Notes: generated by a model not told the origin, from the letters alone. Shown: positions 23,329 to 37,129, numbered from the stretch's first letter. The stretch is 64,000 nt of DNA from Talinum fruticosum (GCA_021018815.1 JAITYX010000011.1:6958501-7022500), one strand, 5' to 3'. Numbers and translations: made by a program.

Positions 23329-23654
23329 TTTATGTGCAAAACACTCAAATAAGTGGTTGCCTCAATTGCTAAAAAATAGGAGGATCAATCAAACCCATTA
23401 TCTTATAAGCTCACAACACCTAAAAATCCTCCACAAAATCTCCGCACAATAAAAATTACGAAGGATAAATGATAATCAAAGTAACAAACTCCTTGACTTG
23501 GTAAAACCCACTTTCAAAGTGGTTAAACTCTTTGGAAATAAATAAAATATATTCTCTAGTAGATAGAAAAGATTCTCCATTATTTTAGTGGATAAGACTC
23601 CACTTAGCAACAAACTAGAAAGTTCTCAACGTGAGGCAAAAACTGCTCCATAGC

Positions 23655-23656
23655 AA

Positions 23657-23691
<35 letters not shown>
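23655..23691. repeat. (TA)n microsatellite
   Basis: A TA dinucleotide run inside the probable copia LTR. Confidence 0.9.
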
Positions 23692-23692
<1 letters not shown>

Positions 23693-23796
23693 GCTAGCAA
23701 AGAAAGAAAATTAGTAGAATAAGTTTAATAAATCTGTTGAAAAAATAGTTAAGATAATATATAAAAGGTTTTTAATTTTGGATCAAAATTTTCAAC

Positions 23797-26265
23797 ATTC
23801 CCCACATGATTTAAAATTAAAAACATAAAAAGTAATTTTATTTAATTGAGCATATAATACCAATGTAATAGGTGTATGGTGCCTTCTGAGTTTGAACCAA
23901 CACTTATTGGTGGCGACTTTCTATCTAAAGGAATAATAGAGGTATAATACATTGAGCTAAGTCCTTTTAATTAGATTTTCAATCACTCCACACGTGATAT
24001 GAGTCGTCACCATGGTTATATCAGCGGTGTGCTTTTTGGTCATACACATGAATCTCGTATCATGAGTGTCTTTACGAATTAGCCAAGTTTCATAGCGGCG
24101 ACCCCACCACAACACTTAGGTGAATCCTCCAAGAGCGATTTGTGAGTGAATCACCCGTCAAATTCATGTCTTTGGACTCATTAAGAGGAATGTAACCTCA
24201 CCCTCAAACGTCACATGAAGAACACCATCATCATAGGAAAAGGACCTGGGAAACCCCATTGAATTAATATTGCATTTTGTGCTCTTCCAAGCCAATCTTT
24301 TAAACAGTTTCATTTCTACCTATTGAACTTCATTCATGGGATCTCCATACCTCTAAAGACGGGTTTTCACTGTGTTGACTTATTGTATAGGCTTAAGTCT
24401 CGTTTTCTTATGTGCAAGTCCCTTTGTGAGCAGATCTATAATATTATTTTTCTGACCTGACAAAATCAACAGAAATCACATCATGAGAAGTGTATATCTT
24501 ATAGATTTATGTCTTACTGTTAGGTGCCTCTTCTTTTCATAATAAATTTTACTTTTAGCGCTAGTAATAGCTACTTGACCATCGCAGTGTAAAGAAATAG
24601 GAAAAATAGGCTTAGTTAGTAAAGGAATATCATTAATCAAAATCTTAAGTCATTCTGCCTATGTACATGCAACATCTAAAGCAATTAGCTCTGCGTTCAT
24701 GGTGGATCGTGAGATAATTGTCTATTTTGCATATTTTCAAGAAACTGCACCACTTGCTAGAGTGAAAACATAACCACTAGTTGATTTAGTTTCCTCTGAA
24801 CCAGTAATCCAATTAGCATCAGCATATCATTGTAATATAGCATGATAACCAGTATAATGAATAACATAATCAATAGTCCTCTTTAAATATTTTAGAAATC
24901 TTTCTAAAGCGGTCCAGTGAGACAAATTAGGATTATGCGTATATATGCCAAATCTACCAATTGCAGAGGCAATATATGATCTAGTATGGTTCATCAAATG
25001 CAACAAAGATCCAATACTTTGGGAATATTTATATTGAGATACACTAGCCCCTTTATTCTTTTCCAAACTAATAGTAGGATTAGAAGGAGTAGACAAAGGG
25101 ATCACATCATAATAATAAGTTTTTCGAATAGTTTTTCAATGTAATGTGATAGAGTCAACGCAATAGTATCACCATCTCTTATAAATTTAGTTCTCAAAAT
25201 GACATCAACAGGACCAATATCTTTCATATCAAAATTAATCTTCAAAAATTTCTTTGTATCATTTATCACATGCATATCACTACCGCTTATCAAAATACCA
25301 TCGACGTAGAGACAAAGCATGACACAAGAATTCTACACAACTTTCACATAAACACATTTGTCATCTTTATTAATATAGAATCCATTAGATAATATAACTT
25401 TATCAAATTTTTCATGTCATTGCATGGGAGCCTGTTTTACACCATAAAGAGACTTAACCAGTTTACATACTTTATTTTCTTATCTAGGCAAAATAAAACC
25501 TTCAGGTTGCTTCATATAAATTTCTTCTTCTAATTCACCATATAAAAATGTAATTATTACATCCATTTGGTGAATTTGTAATTTATAGATAGAGGCAATA
25601 ACAATCAAAACTCTAATGGTAAAGATGTTAGAAACAGGTGAATATGTATCAAAAACGTCAACTCCCTTTTCTTAATTATAGCCTTGAGCTACTAATCTTG
25701 CTTTAAATTTTTCAATTGGCCCATCTGTTCGTAGTTTTTTTTTTTTTTTCTAAAACTCCATTTAAAACAAAGTGTTTTACACCCAAGAGGAAGATCAATT
25801 AGAACCCATATTTTATTAATCATAACAGAATTCATTTCATCAATTACATGTTTTCAAAACGGAGCATCAATAGACATCATAACTTCTTCATATGTTTGAG
25901 GATCGCCAGTTTCAAGCAAAAAAGAAATAAAGTCATCACCAAAACTTTCATTCTTTCTTCTCCTTTTACTTCTTCTAGGTTCATCACACACCCCCTTATT
26001 ATGGGTACTACAATTTGGATTTAACCCAAGGTTAGAAGATAACATGTACTGACTTGTCTAAGCAATTTATTTTTTAATAGGAAAAATATTCTCAAACAAA
26101 ATTGCATCTCTAGATTCAATAACAATATTATCAGGAATCTCATATACTTTAGAGTCAAAAACTAAGAATCTATATGTAGTACTATTTAAAGAATAACCAA
26201 CAATCCCAAGATCATAGCGTGGCTGAGCATCAGATTCCTCTCTACTCATATACCAAACGGTTCAA
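23797..26265 (-). pseudogene. Ty1/copia retrotransposon polyprotein relic
   Basis: On the minus strand, in order: 26249-26067 a post-integrase segment (GYSLNSTTYRFLVFD, IESRDAILFE); 26045-25854 a basic linker (DEPRRSKRRRK); about 25800-25340 badly broken reverse transcriptase; 25320-25102 the catalytic-motif region, now LYVDGILISG where copia has YVDD; 25105-24827 the connection domain (SIGSLLHLMNHTRSYIASAI, then ALERFLKYLKRTIDYVI); then RNase H traces to about 24340 (RHLTVRHKSIRY, DLLTKGLAHKKTR). A polypurine tract (GTGGGGAA) borders TGTTGAAAA at 23797, which I take as the start of the 3' LTR extending leftward. The Asp-to-Gly change and many stops make it non-functional. Gag and most of integrase are absent. 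Confidence 0.82.
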
Positions 26266-26284
26266 GTAGAAACTTTACATAATG

Positions 26285-26390
26285 AAGTCGGAATGGGCCT
26301 TAAAAATAAAGGAGGAAGTTTGGAAGCAACTGGATGTTGGGTTCATCAAAGTAGTTCACTATCCTCAACCGAGAAAGAATAAATATGGAC
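26285..26390 (+). pseudogene. Ty3-type reverse transcriptase fragment
   Basis: One plus-strand frame encodes EWALKIKEEVWKQLDVGFIK, a block found just before the first catalytic motifs of plant Ty3 reverse transcriptases. The similarity ends within about 100 bp. It abuts the truncated 5' side of the copia relic on the opposite strand, so it is a separate fragment. Confidence 0.5.
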
Positions 26391-26731
26391 TAGTCCGGCC
26401 CAAGGAAATCCATCATAGGCTACTTTTTTATGTCGGTTGCCTTTTTGTGGGCTAAAATGAGTTTTTTCATTCTCGCTTTAGTCCGATCTCGACCCGAGTA
26501 TGCAAATAAAATTGAGTTTTCCTCATCGGGTTAACATAAATAAATAAAATAAAAAAGAAACTTTTGAGGTGTCTATAATAATAAGGATACAAAAATTTAG
26601 ATTTATCTATATTGAAAGTATTTAAGTGTAAATCACCCCACTATGATATTATTGTACATATATTAATCTTTATGATTTACTCTATTATATTAGACATAAC
26701 AAATTTAATAACCAAATAATCATAATAATAA

Positions 26732-28599
26732 GGAATATTGGACGGGAATAATACAAACTTTGGGGGTATTGACCAAATTTAATACGAACAATTTCCTTAG
26801 TTGCGAACGTAACCAACTTTGGGGTTATTTTCCAATGATCGAATGTCACCGAGTTTTATGGGCGGCGACTGACGGAAATGTGACGTGACAAATTTTTTTG
26901 ACACGTGGACGGCAGAGTCAATTTTTTTGACTAAATTTATGAGATATAACCGCCAGCTATGGGGGGATTAAGTGCCGGATTACGAGGAGATTAGTGCAAA
27001 AGTGGGGGTTGGATGTCTCATCTCATAAATCCAAGAGAGAGAGAGAGAGATAGAGAAGCGAAGAGAGGAAAGTGGGGGTCGGAGCGACAAGAAGAGCAGA
27101 GAACAGAGGAGTGAGAGAAGTAAATAGCGAGAGAGGGAAGAAGAAGAAGCAGAGAAAAGAAACCGAACGAGAAAAGGAGAGTGAGTAGAGAGGCCGAGAG
27201 ATTCAGAGGAAGAGGAACAACGACAAGCGGATATTGGGAGAGAGATCGAGAGACCGAGAGATAAAGGAAGCAAAACAAGAAGGAAGAAGAGGGGAACGAG
27301 AGATTGGCAGAGAGACAAAGCGAGAACGGGAAGAACCGTAACTGCAACTGCAACTGGACGGGAGGGCGAGAGGGAGCAAGAGCAGGGCGAGATAGAAAGC
27401 AAAAGACTCGTAACCGTAAGCCAAGAGCAAATAGCGAGAACAAAAACCAGAAACAGAGCCGGAGGGCAAGGGCAAAAGGGCAAAACAAATTATCGGTTTT
27501 CCCCTAAAATCCCAGGTGAACCCATAAAAAGAATCCGGCAACGTAATCTAAAACCTTATATGTAATAGTATTCCGTATTTTCCAATGCAACGTAAATTTT
27601 GAAGTCACGTTATAGATATACTCACACTCGAGAATCGGTGGTGGGTGGTGGCATTTGGGAGCGAAACCAACATTACAAAATCCAAAATCCAAAACCTTCA
27701 TTCATTACTTCATGGGAATGGAGAGAAAATCGCATCTCCCATAATTTTACAAGGCTGATTCTTTCACGGATCCTCGTATCAACTTCTCCGACCCAAATTC
27801 CATCTCTCGGCGAGTTCGACGCGGCACAGGATTCCAATTTTCACCCTAAATTGCTTCATTTTTCGTAGTTTTGCGCTAATTCCGCATTTCCGGGCATTGT
27901 TTTTGAGTTAGGGTTACTTCTCTTTCTAGGTTTTTACAGTTCTGTTGGAATTTGAGGGCGGTGCTTCAGCCCGCCAAGTTTTTCGTTTGAATGGGTCGGT
28001 CCCATGTTGTCCCTCAATCTACCGATGATGATACCAACCAATGGTTTGTTGAATTTCTACTAGAAATTTATGAATGGAACTTTTTTTTTGTTTGTTTACG
28101 GCTTCAATTTGGTCCCTTTAACGGATAATTGATGGAATTGGTGTTTTTTTTTAAGAAGGAATTTGTGTTGTTATGTCTGTTGATTTTGAGGAAAAACGAG
28201 AGCGAGGAGGAGAATGAGCGAGAGAGAGGGAGGAGAGTTTTCTAGGTTTGGATGATTTGGTTTACGGAGAGAGAATAGAGAGAGAGAGCATGAGAGGGAT
28301 AAAGCGAGAGGAAGAGAGAGAGAACAGTAGAGTTAATGAGGATTTTCAATTTTTTTAAAAAAATTTCTTCCACAACCGGCAATTATATCTCATAAATTTA
28401 GTCAAAAAATTGACTCTGCAGTCCACATGTTAAAAAATTTGCCATGTCACATTCCCGACGAGTCGCCGCATATAAAACTCGGTGGCGTTATGATATTGGA
28501 AAATAGCCTCAAAGTTGGTTCTGTTCGCAACCAAGGAAATTGTTCGTATTAAATTTTGCCAATACCCCCAAAAGTTGTATTATTTCCGTCCAATAACCC
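26732..28599. mobile_element. Mutator-like element with long TIRs (possible Pack-MULE)
   Basis: Long terminal inverted repeats (about 26732-26960 and 28372-28599) begin GGAATATTGGACGGGAATAA on the left and GGGTTATTGGACGGAAATAA (inverse) on the right. They stay alignable for about 230 bp, sharing CACCGAGTTTTAT and GACTAAATTTATGAGATATA. A perfect 9-bp duplication TAATAATAA flanks it (26723-26731 and 28600-28608), diagnostic for Mutator. The 1.4-kb interior has no transposase. It holds purine-rich DNA (27030-27480), then leader-like sequence with TTAGGGTTA and ATGGGTCGGT (27600-28060), and a second GAGAGA stretch. This resembles captured 5' gene DNA; the donor gene is unknown. Confidence 0.92.
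27030..27480. repeat. purine-rich low-complexity cargo of the MULE
   Basis: Nearly all A and G on the plus strand, with GAGAGA and AAGAAG words. It produces long Ser/Leu-rich open frames on the minus strand in several registers, which are compositional artefacts. It resembles the CT/GA-rich 5' leaders of plant genes. Confidence 0.7.
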
Positions 28600-28619
28600 T
28601 AATAATAAAGACTAACTTG

Positions 28620-30067
28620 TGTAATGGTTTAGTTGGTTTAAATTGCTGACCTGGATATTATATAAGCCTAAAAAATAAATTTTTTGAGAATTTTCTATCC
28701 TTTAAAATAAAAACAATAGGAATTAACATAAAAAAAAGGTGATTATCTTTTTAAAATGTTATGAACAAATATTAATAAATTGGATAACACTATACACCTA
28801 AAAACTAAGGTAACGATGATCAAAGTCGAAAAGTTTAAATTCCCTACCCAAAGAAGACAATCCAGATGGTCATATCAATTCGATAAGAAATAAAAATTCC
28901 TAGATCAAGCATTAGTAATTTCACCAATCACACAAAAATTAGTAATAACAAGAAAAATGTTATTATAATTGATGATAATGGAAAAATAACCACAAAACTC
29001 TAACTATTGATGAGTATGAGTAACACGTCGAATGGAAAGAAAAACCTCATTTAACAAGAAGTATGAGCACAAAACCCAAAATGGCACTAAGGACCTCATC
29101 TACTAAGACATATAACACGACTAGCATGACTAGTGAGATTGGCATGATTTTCGAAACCGCATGACGAATTGTTGATGGAGGCGCATGTTAAGGATGAAAG
29201 GTCATTGGTTATAAAAGGAGAACTATTAGTAAGTCAATTTATGAAGATAAGTTAAATCATATGATCTCATATGAGATCGCCAAGACCAATCCTATTGGCA
29301 TTTATATACCTGCAAATGTATACTTAAAGGGATACAATAAATATGAGTTGTGCTTATGTTGAAAAGTGGTTTCTTTGTATGTTTTGGGAAAAAAAAATCA
29401 TTATTTTTGGATATCACGTGGAAACAAGTTAAGAATCCTTTGCAAGTAAGAATAGTTAATAATAGTATAATAGGTCACAATGAAATTATATGAAAGGTGC
29501 CTATAGAAATAGATGACATATGATCCATAATATCAGTATTATGGGCAATCAATCAACATTCCATGATATGAGAATTGGAAAATATTGTATTCTATGGGCA
29601 CACAAACTACAAGCCAAATTATATTAACATAAATAGTTATTTTATTTCTATTGATAAGCTAAGTAAAGCATATACTCATCGGACTATTCAATTTACATGC
29701 AGCAAAGGTGGTGAGAAAGTAATACTCACTCAACAAGAAACTGCGTTTTGAGTTTCTCTACTTGAGCTTAACACTCAAGAGGAAATTATTAAGCAACAAG
29801 AAGAGATAAAAAAAAAAAAAACTCTATTACGATAATCCTCTTAAATTTTTGGATAAAGATGAGATGTGCAAAAATTACCCTAATCAATCTTAATACCATT
29901 ATCCAATTTAAACAAATGGTGTAAACACACCAAGCAACACGTTTTAACCATGAGTAAGATGACAACACGTCTTTTGGAGCACAAGCTTCCTCCTCGGCCG
30001 CATGGTTTTTCAAACATGGTCATTACCGACTGTACATACAATGTAAATATCGGATGCATGCTTATTT
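28620..30067 (+). pseudogene. endogenous pararetrovirus-like relic, left part
   Basis: Many short plus-strand frames interrupted by stops. At about 29640-29880 they read ISIDKLSKAYTHRTIQFTCS, QEEIIKQQEEI and a DNPLKFLDKDEMC block. This resembles the stretch that precedes the reverse transcriptase in plant pararetroviruses (Caulimoviridae, petuvirus/florendovirus-like) integrated in plant genomes. The CACTA element at 30071 interrupts it, and matching reverse-transcriptase traces resume to the right of that element. No intact gene remains. A Ty3-like retrotransposon origin is the main alternative. Confidence 0.4.
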
Positions 30068-30079
30068 TTTCACTACTAC

Positions 30080-30490
30080 AAAACAGCATATTAGCGACGG
30101 AAATAGCGACGGAATGTTAATCATTAGCGACGGAATTTCTCCATTAGCGACGGAATTAGCGACGGAAAAATTCCGTCGCTGAAAAGCGGTCGCTAAATAT
30201 CAGCGACGGAAATTTTCAAGTCCGTCGCCAATTAGCGACGGACTAGCGACGGAATTTCGTTCCGTAGCCGAAACCAATCAGCCGACGGAAAGTGTTCCGT
30301 CGCCGATTTAGCGACGGAATTCGGCGACGGAAATCCCACCTTTCCGTCGCTAACCGGCGACGGAATGGAGTGATTTCCGTCGTTGATAGGCGTATTAGCG
30401 ACGGAATTTCCGCATTTCCGTCGCTAATGTCCGTCGCTAAGCGGCACTGGACCGTCGCCGATCCGTCGCCGATCCGTCGCTGTTACGTAA
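30080..30490. repeat. left subterminal TTAGCGACGGAA array
   Basis: Tightly packed direct and inverted copies of TTAGCGACGGAA, often forming hairpins. These are the presumed TNPA-type binding sites. They lie downstream of the TNPA-type gene. Confidence 0.9.
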
Positions 30491-30748
30491 AAATTTTATA
30501 TATTGTTTGCTAATTATTCGTTATCCTAGTACAGAACATTGTGAATGGATATACAAATCCAACATTCACATATGTGACACTTACATTTGGCATTTACATA
30601 TGCCGGCCACAAATAATTCATCAAAGTTAGATAAACAAATCCAACTTACATATTCAACATCATCAACAACCATAACATAGTTAAAACAAATTTGTAAATA
30701 GTTTGCAAAGTGATGATCACCAATATATACAAAAGTTCACATTTGAAT

Positions 30749-32653
30749 TCACTCATCCTCTTCCTCTTCCTCATCGTCTTCCTCTTCCTCTTCCTCTTCC
30801 TGTTGTGGTTCCGGTGGTCGACGGTGCGATCCGGATGCTTGCTGAGACTGCAGAAATTCATTCATACGTGCTATTGGCTCAGTGAACCTGTCGACCTGTG
30901 CCTTCGGATGCCGATTTTGTACATCAAGCAGCCGGCAATGCTCAATCCAGTGATGTACCTCAGAATTTAAATTATGCACTCGTTGCTCTCCATTCCGAGT
31001 CATCCGTAGTAGAAGTTTTCGGTGATTTGAAGGACATTGTTGGTTTCAAGTTTGTAGCCTCGGATCCAAATCCATAAATGCGACCTTTCTTGTTCGCATT
31101 TGCTTTGACCCACAACTCTTGTTGTGAAGGGGTGGATACATGATCCTCGGAAGAGTTGGGGTCATCATTGGAAGTTTGAGTGGGTTGAGTGTTTTGCAAC
31201 TCTTCCCACTCTTTTGAAACTTCTCCTGAATATAATATAAATATTTTAGGCATGTAAATATAACGAGTTGTTAACGAAAACAATAGATAGAAAATTATGC
31301 GGAATTCATATATACGATTACTCACGTAAATGGCCTTGGATTTTTGTCCACCCATTCGTCCTTTTTTGTTTTGTGCGTGCGTGCAAATAGTTGGGTGGGT
31401 AGAGGCTGAACTCCTTTAAGCTCCTTCATCTAAAATTGAAAACAAGTTAGTAGAGAATCAATTCACAAATATGAACATGTTAACAGTTGCATGCGTAATC
31501 AATAAGAAAGGAGTACGTACAAATCGCCGCTTATGCTCCGTCATAGGGATTGAGCCACACGTATGGAGTGATGAACCAAGTCCCCCCGATCGAGCATGAC
31601 GGTTTTTCCGAGCTTGCTCGCAGAACTTCTTGTACTCAGCGGTTTCCCAATATTCGAGCAACTCGCGCCAGTAGTTGTCACCCAACCATTTCGGCTTCTT
31701 CTTAGTTTTCCTCGCCTTGAGCATGAAGTCCTTCAAGCGATCACTGCCTTTCTTTTCAAAATTTCTTCGATTTGGACTTCATGGGTTGGGGACCACGTGA
31801 AAAATTTCTATATAAATAAAAACGTCGTTTATATGTTATGAAATTAAAATATAATGCTCGAACATGCACAATAAGTGATTGTGTTATTTGAACTGGAGAA
31901 AACTAATGATGTGTCATTACCTTGAACTCAGAAAACCATTGATCACGTTGTGATCGAGGGACTTTACCCCATGTAGGCCAAGCTCCATCGTATTTGCTTT
32001 GGAAGATATGGGAAATCGTACCCACAACTTTGTCAATGGGGTAGAACCTTATCAATTCAACATATAAAATAGTGAGTCCTCCTAATAACTAATATGCTTA
32101 TTTTATTTTATTATTTATTATCACACTCACCCTTCACCATCCGGCTCAATTCGGATTTTTCTCAGCTGCTAGCGCTACTTGATTGAAGACAAGGATCCTC
32201 GTTCCCGATATCAATTGGTCCTTCATTTGTAGGCATTTGTGGTGGCCGTTGTTCGGAACCAACGTGGATGCGTGGTACATTATTTGTACCATATTATTGA
32301 TATGTATATGTACTTGAACGGGTTTGAGTACATATGGGGTTGCTTGAGAATATGGAGTGTTTAGAAAGAAAGGCCCACCCGAGTGGGTTTTGCATGTGTG
32401 GGACATTTGGGAGTTGGAAAAAGGGAGGGTTGGGAATAAATGACCCCCAATGGAGTTTGGTTGTGAGGGAGTGTGGAGATAGTGTTCCACCGGCAGAAGT
32501 TTGAAAGGTTACGAGGGTTTTGAGAGGGGGTAGAAGTGCTGACATCATTACCTTCCCCATCGGTAGAGGTGTTTCTAGCCCTTCCCGAGTAGCCGATCTT
32601 TTGGTTCCGCCTCTACCTCTCTCCATTTTTCTGTACATAAACAAGTAATTCAC
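30749..32653 (-). pseudogene. TNPA-type CACTA protein (Transposase_24 / Ptta-En/Spm family)
   Basis: Minus-strand segments in order: 32653-32294 a low-complexity N-terminus (ERGRGGTKRSATREG; Pro, Asn and Gln rich); about 32130-31930 a conserved stretch; 31736-31458 the family signature (WLGDNYWRELLEYWETAEYK and QARKNRHARSGGLGSSLHTC, then GSIPMTEHKRR); 31355-31020 (SKEWEELQ, VKANANKKGRIYGFGSEA); and 31003-30749, a helical end with a run of Glu/Asp residues. Such proteins bind the subterminal repeats and assist transposition. Some gaps are introns (GT...AG-like junctions near 31430 and 31230). The frames do not join cleanly, so at least one break is likely. Confidence 0.8.
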
Positions 32654-32849
32654 GAGTATTAGTAAACATCCAACGGTTCAAGTGATTTCATATAGAACAA
32701 CATACAAACAATAGTAAACATATGCACATGTAAGAGCGTTAGATATAAATCGAAGCATGTGAATAAAGTACATTAAAAAGAATTCATTCGATTACAACAT
32801 AAATGAAAGTTGTACAATAAAAAACAAACCCAACAAAAGCACATTATCA

Positions 32850-35800
32850 ACTACTCATCATCCTCATCATCAGTCTTATCGTCATCTTCTTCACTATCAT
32901 CTTCGAGCGTCATTGAATAGGGTATGTTCTTCTTCATCATCGGTGATATTGTCATCATCCCATTCCCCTTCTTCATCTTCTTCACCTTCCTCTTCTTCAC
33001 CAACATCCTCATTCTCATCTTCTCGGTTTAAAATAAAATCATCAACTAATTCTTCTGCGGAGCTTGAGTTATCAACCAAAGTTTACGGCAAAGTTTCTAT
33101 TATTGGATCGATTGTACCCATACTATCCTCTTGGAATGCACGGGGAATAGTATATTGGTCATCAACTCGGCCCTTGGTTTTGATGCCACAACGACGAACC
33201 AATTCGGTTTTTCTCTAGGGACCCCTTGTGGATATGACATATAATACACCTGAGTTGCGGTGCTAGCAAATATGAAAGGATCGTACTTACGATACCGCCT
33301 TGTACGATGCACTTCGACATACGAACTAAATTTATGGCACCGAGTTCCCGAGGACGACTAGGGTCAAACCAATCGCATTTAAACAAGCACACACCTTTTT
33401 ATTGGTTCACCCACATATTCAACTTCAACAACCTCTTGCAAGATGCCGTAGTAATTATTTTCAACATTTCCTCCATCAGTTCCTTTCACACGGACACCAC
33501 AATTGAAGGTCATTCTCCCTTCATTTCGAGCCTTAGTATGAAATAACATTCCATTCACCGTGTACGCTGTCCATGTTTTCACTCTTCTTAAAGGACCTTG
33601 AGCTAGTTGCATCAAATAAACATGCTTTTCATCATGATATACTTGATAACAATGAATGCGTGTCAATAACATAGTGTTTGTTTAGTTTATTACAATGGAA
33701 CATCCGATACTAATAAAGTTGTGGCACGAGTAATAAGTAACAACATATGGTACTCACAGACTCCGTTGAACCACTCTTCGAACTCACTTTCCACCATTGC
33801 ATCAATTGCAGCATCACTAACATCACCATACATAGCTCGTTTTTGGTGTTCGAATAGGCTGAGTTCAAAGATTTTATTAAGATGACATCATCGTTACGAA
33901 TTAAACTATAAAATTATTGAAACGAGTGTTCATTAGACAAGATAAACTCACTCAAGGTAAGGTTTAACTTCGGCACGATTCGATAAAACATGCGGATGTG
34001 CGGCCGTCTTTTCCTTATCATCAAGGAAACGCGGACTGCACTTCCCAATTGGAGCACCTTACGGTATGAATACCGAAAGAGTAGGATTGTGGTTTGGAAC
34101 TTGGCGAGTACTCATTTCGTCGACTTCTAGTGCGCATACAAGGCACGTTAGAGCCGAAATAGTAAGAGGCAAAATGTGTTTCTTCAAATCGGGCGTACTT
34201 TTCAGCCATACTCCCTTCGAGGCTTCGATTTGTTTCCTATGGATCTTTTCAATCGGCCAAAGAACCTCTCAAATGGATACATCCACCGATCTCGTGCCGG
34301 ACCACCCAATTTTGCTTCCTCCGCTAAATGAACCGGCAGGTGTTCCATCACATTGAAGAACCCAGGAGGAAATATTGTTTCCAATTTACAAAGGGTTATT
34401 GAAATATTTCGATGCATTTGCTCTAACTCCGCATCCCGTAAAACAGATGAGCAAAGGTTCTTGAAGAACTCACTAATTTCAATGAGAGGCGCTAAAACCT
34501 CGTCCGGGAGTGCACTAAATGCTATTGGAAGAAGGCTCTCCATGAACACATGACAATCATGACTTTTCATGCTATGGAACTTAGTGGAGTTTGGGTCGAC
34601 AAGGTATGAAATGTTAGAGCGAGTAATCATCCGGCATTTTCAACTCCCTTGCCCATTCACATATTGCCCTCTTACGCTCCAACGTTAACACATATTTTGC
34701 CTTCGGTTTGAGAAGTTTACCGATGATTGCATGCTTTAAATTCAACTCTACACGATCACACAACTCTTCCAAATCCATTCTTGCCTTGATGTCATCCTTT
34801 GATTTACCAGGAATATCCATAACGAGTGTTAATTATATTCTCAAAAAGTTCTTCTCAATGTGCATAACATCTAAGTTATGGCGGAGCAATTGATCTTTCC
34901 AATATGGCAGCTCCCAAAATATGCTTTGTTTTGTCCAATTATGATCCTTCTTAAACCCCGAAATGTTAAATTCCTGCGCTTCGTTACTTTGGGAAAGTTT
35001 TCAACCCATTGTTTTATTTCTTCCCTGTATAACGACGAGGAGGACCCGAATGTACGGTTTTCCCTTTTGTAAACGATGTGCTTGTTCCTTCGAAACGCGT
35101 GACTTCGGGGCAAAAACCGCCGATGAAAATCAAACCATGAAAATTTTCGGCCATTTCTAAGTTTAAATGCTTTTTTTGATTCATACATACCGGGCATGAC
35201 ATGCCACCATGCGTACTCCATCCGGATAACATACCATAGGCCGGAAAATCATTAATGGTCCACATTAACGCAGCCTTCATGAGAAAGTTCTCACCTTTAG
35301 AAATATCATATGTTTCAACACCATCTTCCCATAGTGTTTTGAACTCATCAATGAGAGGCTGCAAGTACACATCAATTTTATTTTTCGGATTCCTCGGCCC
35401 TGGTATGATACATGTCAAGAACATATAAGGCGTCGTCATGCATAACTCGGTGGTAGATTATATGGCGTAACTACGACTGGCCGGATTGAATAAGACCTTG
35501 CGGGTTGGCTGAATGGATTAAACCCATCCGCGCACAAACCAAGTCTTATGTTTCTAGGTTCGATAGCAAATTCGGGGTGAACTCTATCAAAATGTTTCCA
35601 TGCTTCACCATCCGAAGGATGACAGAGGACACCATCTTCTCTTACATTCTCATAATGCCATCTCATGTGTTACTGCAGTGGTTTTGAAGCAAACAAGCGT
35701 TGAAGTCTTGGTATTAACGGCAAGTAATGCATCCTTGCAAATGGAGTTCTTTGACTTTTGCCATGTCTTTCCGTTTGACGCTTCCATCTCGCATGACCAC

Positions 35801-36582
35801 AAAACTTGCATGAATCAAGGTCACTTGTCCTCTTTGTAGAACAACATGCAACCTTGTCGACAACAATCAATTTTTTGAACATCCATCCCAAGATTTTTAA
35901 TGACCTTCTTTGCATGGTGAATGTCACGAGGAACTCGGTTATCGGGCGGACAAATCTCCTTCATAAGTTGAGCAATTTCATTAAAGCAATTTTGAGGCAT
36001 GTTGTAGTCGGACTTAATGCTCAACATTCTAACAGATGGCGAGACAGCTCGAGTGTGAGTTTCATTTCCTGCCCACAAAGGTCGTTGCGCAGCCTCAACC
36101 ATATTAAAGAAACTTTGGGCATGGGTATTTGGAGGCTCACTTGTGGAGTTTTGATTTGGGATCATAGCATCCGTGACCATATCATTCATACGGTCGATAT
36201 TTGTTTCGACATCGCCGTAGTTCATATGATTGGCGCCACTTGTCGTCGTTGAATACGTTAGAAACCATTGTTTGCTCCTCATGTAAATGACGATCTATTT
36301 CTCCATGACTAGTCCAATACCAATAGTTTGGAAGAAAACCATATTGATAGAGGTGCAACTTAACTTCATCGGGATCCTTATACTTCCGATTTCGCATTTG
36401 CGACATGGACACCTATATTGTTGATTATGCACAAATTCTGATTGGCTTCTAGCATGTGCATCAAACTCCTCAACCCCGTCTAAAAACTCTTGTCTATACC
36501 CAACTCTACCGGGTAATAACCTACGATACATCCATCTACGATGTGTAGGCCCGTCCATATATATTCGATTGAAATTTAACAA
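32850..36582 (-). pseudogene. TNPD-type CACTA transposase, frameshifted
   Basis: Domains run in the expected order: a transposase-associated N-terminus (36582-36295, CPCRKCE motif; then 36412-36182, YGFLPNYWYWTSHGE); a linker (LSIKSDYNMPQNCFNEI, KIDCCRQGCMLFYK; 36282-35821); the Transposase_21 catalytic region (35927-34871, including IRLGLCADGFNPF, MFLTCIIPGPRNPKNKIDVY and LSGWSTHGGMSCPVC); DUF4218 (34630-34021, KSHDCHVFMESLLPIAF, HLAEEAKLGGP); DUF4216 (33672-33162, FKCDWFDPSRPRELG); and an acidic C-terminus (33079-32850). The frame changes at nearly every junction (at least eight times), more than introns explain. The protein would cut and join element ends in the nucleus; this copy could not do so as read. 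Confidence 0.9.
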
Positions 36583-37129
36583 TATATCCTACACAATTGC
36601 ACATTTGTCTATTCAAATTCATCCACAAACAACATTAATTTCCACCAAATTACATATATTCGTCAATTTCAGACTTACATTTTTGTAAACCATAAATTTA
36701 ACTTCAATAACATTTAATCCATAAAGAACCAAATTGCACAGTTTTCTATTCAAATTCATCTACAAACAACATTAATTTCCACTAAATTACATATATACGT
36801 TACTTTCAAGTTACAATGTTCAAAACCCTAAATTTAACTTCCATAATATTTACTCCACAAACAACACAATTGCACATTTTTCTTCTCAAATGCATTCACA
36901 AACAACATTAATTCCCACTAAAGTACGTATATTCGTCAATTCCAAGTTATATTTTGTAAAACCCTAAATTAAACTTCAATAACATTTACTCCTTAAACAA
37001 CACAATTTCACAATTTTCTTCTCAAATTCATTCACAAACATCATTAATTTCCCACAAATGACATATACTCATCAATTTCAATATCAATTTTGTAAAACCA
37101 TAAATCTACAAAAATCAACACAAAAATAC

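Noticed and set aside
26980..27541. Long Ser/Leu-rich open frames on the minus strand in three registers
   Set aside because: They arise from purine-rich low-complexity DNA inside the Mutator-like element; all frames are open for the same reason and none resembles a known protein.
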